From Dehalococcoidia bacterium (GTDB taxonomy: Bacteria > Chloroflexota > Dehalococcoidia > Lucifugimonadales > UBA3495): a stretch of DNA of 6,215 nucleotides. The position numbers and the translations under genes are program-made. The notes under the pieces are model-generated. The model was not told where the DNA came from, ran no database searches, and was given only the letters and a program-made list of their open reading frames with translations. The stretch is taken from positions 1 through 6,215 of the forward strand of contig JAJDXU010000053.1 of NCBI GenBank assembly GCA_022823105.1. Reading direction: 5' to 3'. Within the stretch, counting starts at the first letter, position 1, and every line of letters begins with the position of its first letter. Below, piece after piece: positions 1-5,300 of this stretch.

Positions 1-11
1 CCATCGTTGCA

Positions 12-21
12 CCTCTCCTCC
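12..21 (-). promoter_or_regulatory. Ribosome binding site for the putative istA transposase gene
   Basis: On the minus strand GGAGGAGAGG is followed by seven bases (TGCAACG) and then ATG at 4-2, the last visible codon before the window edge. The strong Shine-Dalgarno with ideal spacing suggests a real gene start just leaving the window. Its place inside the IS-like end suggests istA. The protein itself is not visible. Confidence 0.5.
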
Positions 22-57
22 GAAATGCACCAATGGTCGTGATTCTGGCTCCCAGGG

Positions 58-123
58 TGGGTCAATGGTCCTGAAAATGTGGGTCAATGCTCCTGGCGAT
101 TTTTCCCCTTTACTGGGTCAATG
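58..123. repeat. Three TGGGTCAATG direct repeats in the IS end
   Basis: Identical 10-mers TGGGTCAATG lie at 58-67, 80-89 and 114-123, with start-to-start spacings of 22 and 34 bp. The first two share further downstream similarity (GTCCTG versus CTCCTG), and the first and third are followed by TGAAAA after a few bases. Such repeats at both ends of IS21-like elements are known transposase binding sites. Here that role is inferred from position and pattern only. On the minus strand each repeat contains TTGACC, a -35-like hexamer, but I see no matching -10. Confidence 0.75.
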
Positions 124-139
124 TTGGTGAAAATTGACA

Positions 140-244
140 GAGGTAGGCGTCGTCGCCGCCGTTGGGAGAGAAGAGGGTGTATCCCCGGTGCGCGCCGGTC
201 GAGTGATGGCGGATCAATCCGGTGGGACGATACGTTGCATTCAT
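140..244 (-). pseudogene. Arylsulfotransferase-like gene, 5' fragment cut by the IS
   Basis: A minus-strand frame starts with ATG at 244-242, preceded by GGAGG (257-253) at a good spacing. It encodes 35 residues before the IS-like terminus at 139. The fragment contains TGLIRHHSTGAHRGYTLFSP followed by NGGDDAYL. From memory this resembles the N-terminus of bacterial arylsulfotransferase (ASST/Arylsulfotran_2) proteins, where a G-x-T-x-Y-D-P...GYTLF-x-P-x-GG...YLID pattern precedes the beta-propeller; these enzymes transfer sulfate between phenolic compounds. Past 139 the frame runs into IS sequence (CQFSPTLTQ) and the resemblance stops, which fits an interrupted gene whose remainder would lie beyond the IS off the left edge. 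The family call depends on about 20 residues, so it is tentative. The start signal itself is good. Confidence 0.5.
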
Positions 245-316
245 GGGGCGCACCTCCGCTGCTGCGTGGGGCGAAGCTGTTGGCGAATCGACGCGTGGTC
301 CGCTGGCAGAGGATAC

Positions 317-331
317 CCGGTGTGAGACCGG
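317..331. other. Small inverted repeat in the divergent intergenic gap
   Basis: CCGGT (317-321), a 5-nt spacer GTGAG, then ACCGG (327-331) form a 5-bp inverted repeat about 60 bp before the plus-strand ATG at 391. The 146-bp gap (245-390) must hold the promoters for the rightward gene pair and the leftward arylsulfotransferase-like gene. An operator is conceivable, but the repeat is short enough to be chance in GC-rich DNA. I could not find a convincing -35/-10 pair in this gap. Confidence 0.2.
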
Positions 332-390
332 TGGTAAACTCGGCGGAGCCCACGGCCCCATGCGACGGTCGTGGGGAGGAGACAACTCGA

Positions 391-1314
391 ATGCGCATTG
401 CGGTACCGGACCTAGTGTCCAACTCCTATTTTCCGGCGGTCGCCGCGGTGGAGTTGGGGTTTTTCAAAGCCCAAGGCATAGATGCGGAATTGGATATGGT
501 CTTTCCGGTGGGCCGGGCAATGCAGGCGCTGCGGGACGGCGACATAGACCTGGTGGCCGGCCCGGCGCACGCGACGCCATCGGCCTTCCCCGGTTGGCAG
601 GGGGCCAAATTGCTGGCGGCGCTGTCCCAGCACACCTTCTGGGTGCTGGTGCTGCGAGCCGATTTGGGGGTGGAGCCCGGCGACGCCGGGGCGGTCAAGG
701 GTCTGCGGATCGGAGCGGCACCCGGGCCGGACGCGGCCCTGCGCCGCCTGCTGACGGAGGCGGGCGTGGATCCCGAGAGCGACGGCGTGGCGCTCGGTCC
801 GGTACCCGGCAGCGGGGAAGCCGGCGTGTCATTCGGCGTCCATGCCGCGCGGGCGCTGGAGGCACGCATCATCGACGGTTTCTGGGCCAACGCCATGGGA
901 GCCGAGGTGGCGGTGCGCAGCGGTGTAGGTTCCCTGGCGCTGGATTCCCGCGGAGGGCTGGGCCCGCCGGCGGCGCGGGACTTCACCTTCGCGGCGTTGG
1001 TTTCGACGGAGAGGCTGATCGGGGACTCCCCGGGAGCCGCAGAGGGGGCGGTGCGTGCGGTGGTGGGGGCGCAGGAGGCGTTGCGGGATGATCCGTCTCG
1101 CGCTGTGGAGGTTGGCCGGCGGCTGTTCCCAGCAGATGAGGCGGAGATGATCGGGGACCTGGTAGCCCGAGACGCCGCCTATTACTCACCGCAGATTTCG
1201 CGGAACACGGTCGCCAACCTGAACAGGTTCTGCCGGGATCTCGGGGTCATCTCCAGTGAGCCGGCTTACGAGCAGGTGGTGGCGACCGGGTTCGCGCACC
1301 TGTGGAACGCATAG
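391..1314 (+). CDS. NMT1/THI5-like (SsuA-type) substrate-binding-domain protein
   Basis: 307-residue protein of the periplasmic-binding-protein type II fold, NMT1/THI5/SsuA-like. In known relatives such domains bind sulfonates, pyrimidine precursors, nitrate or aromatic acids for ABC importers. Visible hallmarks are the opening beta strand MRIAVPDL, PAVAAVELGFFKAQGIDAEL (residues 15-34, the usual 'lGff..eGld' signature), LRDGDIDLVAGPAHA (47-61), a second-lobe strand LRIGAAPG (105-112) and IIDGFWANAMGAEVAV (160-175). ATG 391 is chosen because GGGGAGGAG (373-381) lies just upstream and homology begins there; the same frame is open back to 79, but that part crosses the IS junction. There is no signal peptide or lipobox, odd for a true ABC binding protein, so it may act in the cytoplasm or be exported otherwise. 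The Cys-rich motif of THI5 HMP-P synthases is not seen. The following oxidoreductase starts 6-12 bp downstream, implying co-transcription. No permease or ATPase gene is adjacent. The ligand cannot be predicted. Confidence 0.8.
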   Translation: MRIAVPDLVSNSYFPAVAAVELGFFKAQGIDAELDMVFPVGRAMQALRDGDIDLVAGPAHATPSAFPGWQGAKLLAALSQHTFWVLVLRADLGVEPGDAGAVKGLRIGAAPGPDAALRRLLTEAGVDPESDGVALGPVPGSGEAGVSFGVHAARALEARIIDGFWANAMGAEVAVRSGVGSLALDSRGGLGPPAARDFTFAALVSTERLIGDSPGAAEGAVRAVVGAQEALRDDPSRAVEVGRRLFPADEAEMIGDLVARDAAYYSPQISRNTVANLNRFCRDLGVISSEPAYEQVVATGFAHLWNA

Positions 1315-1326
1315 CGAGTCGTGGTG

Positions 1327-2319
1327 ATGAAAGTTGATATCAGGGTTCCGGTCGGGTTGCCGATCAGGGAGACCGCGGAGTTCATTGCGGATTGCGAGAT
1401 CGCCGGGTTTTCCGGCGTGGGAGTCCATGACCACCAGCACAGCGGACGGGACGTGTTTCTCACCTTGGCATTGGCCGCCGAGCGCACGTCGCGGTTGACC
1501 CTGTACCCAGCGACCTCCAACCCGGTAACTCGACATCCCATGGTGCTGGCGTCGTTGGCTCATTCGTTGGAGGAGGTAGCGCCGGGCCGTGCGCGCCTGA
1601 CCGTGGCTCCCGGATACCTGGCCGTGGGCAACATCGGGCGGCCCCGAGCGACGGTGGCCGCCATGCGCCGAGCCGTCCTGACCATACGCCGCCTGCTGCG
1701 AGGCGAGCGCGTGGAGTTCAATGGGGTAGAAACTCGCCTGCGCAATGTCAGCGAACCGCCGACGCCGGTGTTCATGACCGCCGCCGGCCCGCGGATGGTG
1801 GAACTGGCCGGAGAGGTGGCCGACGGCGCTTTGCTGCTGGTCGGGCTACATCCCGACGCGGTTGATGCCGCCCGCCGCCGGCTGGAAATCGGAGCGACGC
1901 GGGCGGGCCGTAACCTGGACGCTTTCCAAACGATTTTCATCACGCCGACGACGGTGTCGCACGATGGCCCGGTCGCGCGGCGATTCCCGCAGCAGTGGTT
2001 TCGGGCGGATCAGCCGTACCTGAAATATCCCAGCGACTCCAACCTGGTGTGGCTGCGTGAGGCGGGCATAGACCTGCCGGACGATTTCGTCCCCGAGAAC
2101 ATCAGCGACGCGCAGGCGGACGAGATCTGCGATGCCTTTGGGCTATTCGGCACGCCCGATGAGTGCCGGGCCCGACTGAAGCGGGCGCAGGACGAATCGT
2201 GCGTCGATCACGTTTTCATCTTTCCCACCCACACGCAGGAGGGTGGTTACGACATGCCCCGGGCCGAGGTGAACGCATTCCGCGACACCATCATCCCCGG
2301 CCTGGACGCGCTGTCCTGA
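1327..2319 (+). CDS. Luciferase-like (LLM) flavin/F420-dependent oxidoreductase
   Basis: 330-residue single-domain protein of the bacterial-luciferase-like superfamily (TIM barrel using FMN or coenzyme F420), with the usual length of the methylenetetrahydromethanopterin-reductase-like subgroup. Family features visible are an N-terminal VDIRVPVGLP strand; IADCEIAGFSGVGVHDH (20-36); RLTLYPATSNPVTRHPMVLA (56-75), matching the typical 'npvtRhP...a' segment; LEEVAPGRARLTVAPG (81-96); RRAVLTIRRLLRGERVEFNG (114-133); PVFMTAAGPRMVELAGEVAD (147-166); and FGTPDECRARL (274-284) near the end, the usual 'GTPEec..rl' motif. Starts are crowded: GTG 1321, GTG 1324 and ATG 1327. I chose ATG 1327 because it begins the homologous strand, but no good Shine-Dalgarno decides it. 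Translation is probably coupled to the upstream binding-protein gene. Substrate and cofactor (FMN versus F420) cannot be settled from sequence; the Mer-like pattern favours F420. Pairing with an SsuA-like protein recalls SsuA/SsuD sulfonate systems, but this protein is shorter than SsuD and need not be a desulfonase. Confidence 0.88.
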   Translation: MKVDIRVPVGLPIRETAEFIADCEIAGFSGVGVHDHQHSGRDVFLTLALAAERTSRLTLYPATSNPVTRHPMVLASLAHSLEEVAPGRARLTVAPGYLAVGNIGRPRATVAAMRRAVLTIRRLLRGERVEFNGVETRLRNVSEPPTPVFMTAAGPRMVELAGEVADGALLLVGLHPDAVDAARRRLEIGATRAGRNLDAFQTIFITPTTVSHDGPVARRFPQQWFRADQPYLKYPSDSNLVWLREAGIDLPDDFVPENISDAQADEICDAFGLFGTPDECRARLKRAQDESCVDHVFIFPTHTQEGGYDMPRAEVNAFRDTIIPGLDALS

Positions 2320-2328
2320 ATGCCCGCT

Positions 2329-2363
2329 CAGCTCGCGCGCGGGGCTGGCGCAGCATTACTGCG
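2329..2363. terminator. Two small hairpins between convergent genes, possible terminator
   Basis: The 52-bp gap between the convergent LLM and VOC genes contains CAGCTC/GGGCTG (2329-2347, 7-nt loop GCGCGCG, one G-U pair) and CGCAG/CTGCG (2349-2363, 5-nt loop CATTA, perfect stem). Position makes them candidates for termination in both directions. Neither is followed by a U run on either strand, so intrinsic termination is unproven. Confidence 0.3.
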
Positions 2364-2371
2364 GATGGAAT

Positions 2372-2773
2372 CTAGGTGCCGATCCAGCCGGCTCCGCTGA
2401 TGTCGATGACCTGGTTGTCGGGGCCACGGAATTTGAGCTCATAGTAGGCGTGTCCGCCGCCGGGTTGCTGGTGGCCCAGGTCCAGCCGGCCCATGGCGGT
2501 AGCGCCGTTTTGCTCGAGTATTTCAGTGGCCGCGTCCACGTCGTCCACGACGAATCCCAGGTGGTCGATGCCGGCGTAGCCGGGGACGTCGCGTGGAGAC
2601 TCGCCGTTGCCGTTGTCGTTGCTCCTGAGGATGGCCAGGTTGATGTAGCCGTCGGAGAGGTACACTCCCGAGCCGGCCTGGCCAACTTCCTCCAACTCGA
2701 ACACCGACTTGTAAAAGGCTGCCGTCTTCTCAGGATCCGGCGTGCGTATCGCGATGTGCTTGATCTTGGCCAT
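2372..2773 (-). CDS. VOC-superfamily (glyoxalase/bleomycin-resistance fold) protein
   Basis: 133-residue protein made of two beta-alpha-beta-beta-beta modules, the standard size for single VOC proteins. Module one runs from IKHIAIRTPDPEKTAAFY (4-21) to the strand YINLAIL (43-49); module two runs from GIDHLGFVVDDVDAA (68-82) to ELKFRGPDNQVIDISG (112-127). Candidate metal ligands are His6, His71 and Asp124, the last at the place usually occupied by Glu in the family's '(D)PdGn.iEl' ending. The first module has Asn45 where glyoxalase I has its Glu, so the pattern is closer to the His-His-carboxylate arrangement than to glyoxalase I. The reaction is not predictable; VOC proteins include lyases, epimerases, dioxygenases and binding proteins. 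The start is firm: AGGAGGAG (2785-2778) lies just before ATG. The gene is convergent with the LLM oxidoreductase and monocistronic as far as can be seen; its promoter should lie between 2790 and about 2950, but I could not pick one with confidence. Confidence 0.87.
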   Translation of the reverse strand: MAKIKHIAIRTPDPEKTAAFYKSVFELEEVGQAGSGVYLSDGYINLAILRSNDNGNGESPRDVPGYAGIDHLGFVVDDVDAATEILEQNGATAMGRLDLGHQQPGGGHAYYELKFRGPDNQVIDISGAGWIGT

Positions 2774-2943
2774 GGTTCTCCTCCTGCTTGAGGCATTGAT
2801 TAGTGCCTGGACATCCGCGAGGCGGCGGACGACCTGTCCGTCATGGTTTGCAACATATCACAGGGATCCAATCCGTACCATGTCGGGAATAGTCTCACGC
2901 ATACCCGCTTGCAATCGTGTGGCGAAAGGACGGAAAAGTCGAT

Positions 2944-2973
2944 TTCCCGCTCATTCCCTCTCATTCCCGCTCA
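2944..2973. repeat. Three-unit 10-bp tandem repeat (TTCCCNCTCA)
   Basis: Units TTCCCGCTCA (2944-2953), TTCCCTCTCA (2954-2963) and TTCCCGCTCA (2964-2973) follow one another without gaps and differ at one base only. The core word CATTCCCGC recurs in the right arm of the hairpin at 3403-3430, and CCCGCTCATT (2946-2955) has an inverted counterpart AATGAGCGGG at 3060-3069. It may be a regulatory repeat or decayed mobile repeat DNA. Confidence 0.8.
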
Positions 2974-3066
2974 GTCAAGTAGGGCATCAGGCGGGTGGTG
3001 GGGCTGAATGGCGGCCGATGGCAGGGTTTTGGCGGCGTTTTCAGTGGTATTGGCGGGCAAATGAGC

Positions 3067-3083
3067 GGGTTTAGGGAGGGAGG
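3067..3083 (+). other. G-quadruplex-like G run
   Basis: GGGTTTAGGGAGGGAGG (3067-3083) has three GGG tracts and a terminal GG with short loops, a near-quadruplex motif on the plus strand. A looser cluster of four longer tracts occurs at 3226-3261 (loops of 5, 6 and 8 nt). Both sit in the strongly G-biased stretch. Folding in the cell is not shown. Confidence 0.4.
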
Positions 3084-3318
3084 TTCGCGGTGTTGGGAAG
3101 TGCGTACTGGGTCGGCCGTCGCGGGCCTGGGTGGCGGGTTGGAATTGGGGCGCCGGGTAATATGGTACGGATGGAGGCAGGGTTAGAGCAAGGCGGAAGT
3201 GTCGCAGGGAGGTGGTGTCTGAACTGGGGGTTTGTGGGAAGATTGGGTGATTATTGGGGGGCGCTGGCAGGTCTTTTTGCCACAAAAAGCAGGTGAATCA
3301 CGAAAAGTTGGGCGTTTT

Positions 3319-3342
3319 GGCACAGACAGGAATGTCCGCGCT
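3319..3342. repeat. Degenerate hairpin GGCACAGACA/TGTCCGCGCT
   Basis: GGCACAGACA (3319-3328), loop GGAA, and TGTCCGCGCT (3333-3342) pair along ten positions with two A-C mismatches and one G-T pair; the inner GACA/TGTC stem is perfect. It resembles the short dispersed hairpin repeats seen in many uncultured bacterial genomes, but family membership is recalled, not checked. Confidence 0.4.
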
Positions 3343-3402
3343 ACCTGGATAAGGGCGGCGGTGGCGCTGGCAGTACCATGCTTCGCAAACCGGATACGCG
3401 CG

Positions 3403-3430
3403 GGCGGGAATGGCCACTTCCATTCCCGCC
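3403..3430. repeat. Perfect 11-bp-stem hairpin (GGCGGGAATGG)
   Basis: GGCGGGAATGG (3403-3413), a 6-nt loop CCACTT, and CCATTCCCGCC (3420-3430) form a perfect inverted repeat. Outside it, GGATAC (3392-3397) and GTATCC (3453-3458) form a second, unequally spaced inverted pair, suggesting a larger imperfect palindrome over 3392-3458. The GCGGGAAT/ATTCCCGC core is like REP or dRS3-type dispersed repeats of other bacteria. It lies about 100 bp past the end of narK (minus strand). There is no U run, so it is a weak terminator candidate and more likely an interspersed repeat. Confidence 0.65.
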
Positions 3431-3530
3431 GTATTTGGGTCATGCGCTTGCGGTATCCAGCATCGCCGGCGCGGCGCGGCGCGGAGCCTTGAACTCGGGT
3501 TGCTGGATGGAGGGTCCGATTGGCGGGGGA

Positions 3531-4892
3531 TCAGTCGGCCGCCGACGGAGCGAGGCCCGCCCGTTCGGCGAGGGCCAGATCCAGGGCGCGCCTTTCCTCC
3601 CGTTCAGTTTCCGGCGAGAAGCGAACCGCCAACACCAGGGTGGAGGCCATCATCACGACGACGCCGATTATGAGCAGGGCGTCGGCGTAGGTGAGACTCG
3701 CGGCGCGAAACAGGAACCCGAAGGCCACCGCGCCAGCGTTCCCGCCCGCGCCCACGATGCCGGCCACGGAGCCCAGCGCCCTGCGGTTGATGAACGGCAC
3801 CACCGAGAAAGTCGCGCCCTCCGACATCTGCACGAACAGGCTGAACACGATCATCGCGCCGACCGCCAGGAACAGGGTCGCCATCTGGGAGAACAGGATC
3901 AGGGCCAATCCTTCCACCAGCAGCACGCCGCCGAGGAACATCACCCTCCCCCTGACGCCGAACCGGATGCCCATCCTGTCGCCGAAGAACCCGCCCAGGG
4001 TGCGGGCAAAGATGTTCATCAGGCCGAAGGTGCCGGCGATGATGCCAGCGGTGGCGGGGTTCAGGTCAAAGCGGTCGTAATAGTACAGGGCAGCGATGTT
4101 GTTGATGGTCAGCTCCACGCCGAAACAGGCGCCATAGATGACGAACAGCGCCCAGACGCGGGGGTCCCGGGCGGCTTCCAGGAATGAGCCCTTGCTGCTG
4201 GCAGAATCCTGCATCAGACCCCGGGCGCGCAGGTCGCGGTAGTTGCCCTGTGGACTGTCCTGGGTGAGGCAGTAGTACGCCACGCCCACCACCATCAGGG
4301 CCGCTCCCGGAATCACCATGGCGATGCGCCAGCCCAGCGTTTCGCTCACCCCGAACATGAGGACGCCGGCCAATAGCACCGGCATGACCATCTGCGTTAC
4401 GCCGCCGCCCATGTTGCCCCAGCCGGCGGTGGTGGCGTTGGCCGTCCCCACCACGTTGGGAGCAAACATAACCGACGTGTGGTATTGGGTGATGACGAAG
4501 GAAGCGCCGATCACGCCGATTGCCAGACGGAACAGGAGGAACGTCTCGTAGTTCTGGGCCAGCCCGATGCACATGACCGGTATGGACCCGACGATCAGCA
4601 GGCCGCTGTAGGCCAAGCGGGGCCCGATGCGGTCGCACAGCCAACCGAAGACCAGACGGGCGACGATGGTGATGGCCACGGATGCGATGATGGTGTTGCC
4701 GATCTGCGCCTTGGTGAGCAGCAGGTCCTCACGTACGACGGCCATCATGGGCGCGATACCGAACCATCCGAAGAAACACAGAAAGAACGCGAACCAGGTC
4801 AGGTGGAACGTCCGCATCTGCGGCGCGGCGAGGCTGAACAGGTGTATCCGGGTGGCTTTTCCGCCGTCTGAGGCGGGATTCAGCAGGCTCAT
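3531..4892 (-). CDS. narK: NarK/NRT2-family nitrate/nitrite MFS transporter
   Basis: 453-residue inner-membrane protein with about twelve hydrophobic segments, the normal size for the nitrate/nitrite porter family. Diagnostic features: FHLTWFAFFLCFFGWFGIAP in TM1 (29-48); Arg79 in TM2 and Arg297 in TM8, matching the pair that binds the anion in E. coli NarK; the MFS loop motif GWLCDRIGPR (83-92); the first nitrate signature TAGWGNMGGGV (155-165); and the second, GIVGAGGNAGAVAFG (378-392). The TM1 sequence is nearer the NRT2/NasA-like branch than E. coli NarK, suggesting uptake rather than strict nitrate/nitrite exchange, but the direction cannot be proved. ATG 4892 is chosen because GGAG stands 8 nt upstream and homology starts there; the frame extends upstream to 5114, but that part overlaps nirD and is not transporter-like. 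It lies 32 bp downstream of nirD, so it is probably co-transcribed to move nitrate or nitrite for NirBD. The soluble C-terminal tail (about 425-453) is charged. Confidence 0.92.
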   Translation of the reverse strand: MSLLNPASDGGKATRIHLFSLAAPQMRTFHLTWFAFFLCFFGWFGIAPMMAVVREDLLLTKAQIGNTIIASVAITIVARLVFGWLCDRIGPRLAYSGLLIVGSIPVMCIGLAQNYETFLLFRLAIGVIGASFVITQYHTSVMFAPNVVGTANATTAGWGNMGGGVTQMVMPVLLAGVLMFGVSETLGWRIAMVIPGAALMVVGVAYYCLTQDSPQGNYRDLRARGLMQDSASSKGSFLEAARDPRVWALFVIYGACFGVELTINNIAALYYYDRFDLNPATAGIIAGTFGLMNIFARTLGGFFGDRMGIRFGVRGRVMFLGGVLLVEGLALILFSQMATLFLAVGAMIVFSLFVQMSEGATFSVVPFINRRALGSVAGIVGAGGNAGAVAFGFLFRAASLTYADALLIIGVVVMMASTLVLAVRFSPETEREERRALDLALAERAGLAPSAAD

Positions 4893-4924
4893 TTGCTCAT
4901 CTCCGAGGGGCTGTAGCGGGATGG

Positions 4925-5296
4925 CTACGACCCGGATACTTCGACCAGGATCTGGCCGGCCTCGTTCAACGAGGCCGGGTAGGTGCGCAACGCCGGACAG
5001 TCGTTGCCCAGCGGTTCGCCGGTAGCGACGTTGAATCGGAAGTTGTGCAGCGGGCAGATCAGCGATTCTCCGCCCAGCAATCCATCGACCAACGGGCCGG
5101 CGCGGTGGGGGCATTCCGCCTGGGTTGCGTACACCTGACCCTGGCGGCCGCGAAACACCGCGATGGGCACGCCGCCAGCCTCGAACCGGCGTCCTTCGCC
5201 CAGGGGAATCTGCGCGGCGCTGCCGAGATTGTGGGTCGTGGACTGGGACATATCGCTCACCGCAAAAACTGCCGGCGTTTTCGTGATCAGTACCAT
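4925..5296 (-). CDS. nirD: Nitrite reductase small subunit NirD (Rieske [2Fe-2S])
   Basis: 123-residue Rieske-type protein, close to the usual NirD length of about 105-120. The iron-sulfur ligands are complete: Cys62-Pro-His64 and Cys81-Pro-Leu-His84, separated by 16 residues, in contexts ECPHRAGPLVDGLL and ICPLHNFRFNVATGEPLG. In NirBD, NirD assists electron flow in the cytoplasmic NAD(P)H nitrite reductase. Two starts are possible. ATG 5296 has GAGG (5307-5304) 7 nt upstream, overlapping the end of nirB; it gives a 15-residue extension before Met16. ATG 5251 (Met16, weaker GGTGAG upstream) starts nearer the core domain. I prefer 5296 because of the ribosome binding site and the 4-bp gap to nirB, which suggests translational coupling. 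A general Rieske ferredoxin for an oxygenase is the alternative, but the position between nirB and narK argues for NirD. Confidence 0.9.
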   Translation of the reverse strand: MVLITKTPAVFAVSDMSQSTTHNLGSAAQIPLGEGRRFEAGGVPIAVFRGRQGQVYATQAECPHRAGPLVDGLLGGESLICPLHNFRFNVATGEPLGNDCPALRTYPASLNEAGQILVEVSGS

Positions 5297-5300
5297 GACG

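Larger units (their letters stand above)
1..139 (-). mobile_element. IS21-family insertion sequence, left terminal region (partial)
   Basis: Read on the minus strand the segment starts with TGTCAATTTTCACC at 139, giving the 5'-TG terminus typical of IS21-family elements. It carries three copies of CATTGACCCA (plus-strand TGGGTCAATG at 58-67, 80-89 and 114-123), and a degenerate fourth may lie near 29-45. IS21 elements are known to have multiple internal repeats at each end that bind the IstA transposase. On the same strand GGAGGAGAGG (21-12) lies 7 nt before an ATG at 4-2, placed where istA would start after a leader of about 135 bp. The outer boundary at 139/140 is set by the TG terminus and by the point where an unrelated reading frame is interrupted. 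No transposase residues are visible, so the family call rests on end structure alone. Another family with repeated ends is possible, and the target duplication cannot be seen. Confidence 0.68.
2774..3530. other. 757-bp non-coding stretch with repeats and strong G bias
   Basis: No reading frame here looks like a protein: plus-strand frames are Gly/Trp/Arg-rich and the longest minus-strand frame (2971-3285) is low-complexity Pro/Thr/Ser-rich, as expected from biased bases. Visible contents are the VOC gene's upstream region (2774 to about 2900), a 10-bp tandem repeat (2944-2973), a G-rich, C-poor segment (about 2985-3275), a degenerate hairpin (3319-3342), a perfect 11-bp hairpin (3403-3430) and the narK downstream flank (3431-3530). 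By hand count, 3001-3240 has about 117 G and 34 C on the plus strand. No tRNA, rRNA or CRISPR pattern was recognised. A non-coding RNA cannot be excluded. Confidence 0.7.

Noticed and set aside
79..390. Upstream extension of the binding-protein reading frame, and other frames over 84-422
   Set aside because: The extension begins inside the IS-like end, crosses the junction at 139/140, is Arg/Gly-rich without family resemblance, and the good ribosome binding site is at 373-381 before ATG 391.
222..1091. 289-codon plus-strand frame overlapping the binding-protein gene
   Set aside because: Gly/Arg-rich translation typical of a shifted frame in GC-rich coding DNA; the true frame has clear family motifs.
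2842..2930. Sigma70-like promoter for the VOC gene (TTGCAA, 17 nt, TATTCC on the minus strand)
   Set aside because: Only 4/6 and 3/6 matches to consensus and no supporting element; not distinguishable from chance.
2971..3285. 104-codon minus-strand Pro-rich frame
   Set aside because: Low complexity (Pro, Thr, Ser, Ala) explained by the C-rich minus strand; no convincing start signal or recognised domain.
3378..4187. 269-codon plus-strand frame rich in His, Glu, Gln and Asp
   Set aside because: Antisense to narK; the composition is that expected from the complement of hydrophobic codons.
4893..5114. N-terminal extension of the transporter frame
   Set aside because: Overlaps nirD in another frame, is Arg/Pro-rich and not membrane-like; ATG 4892 has a Shine-Dalgarno and starts the family homology.
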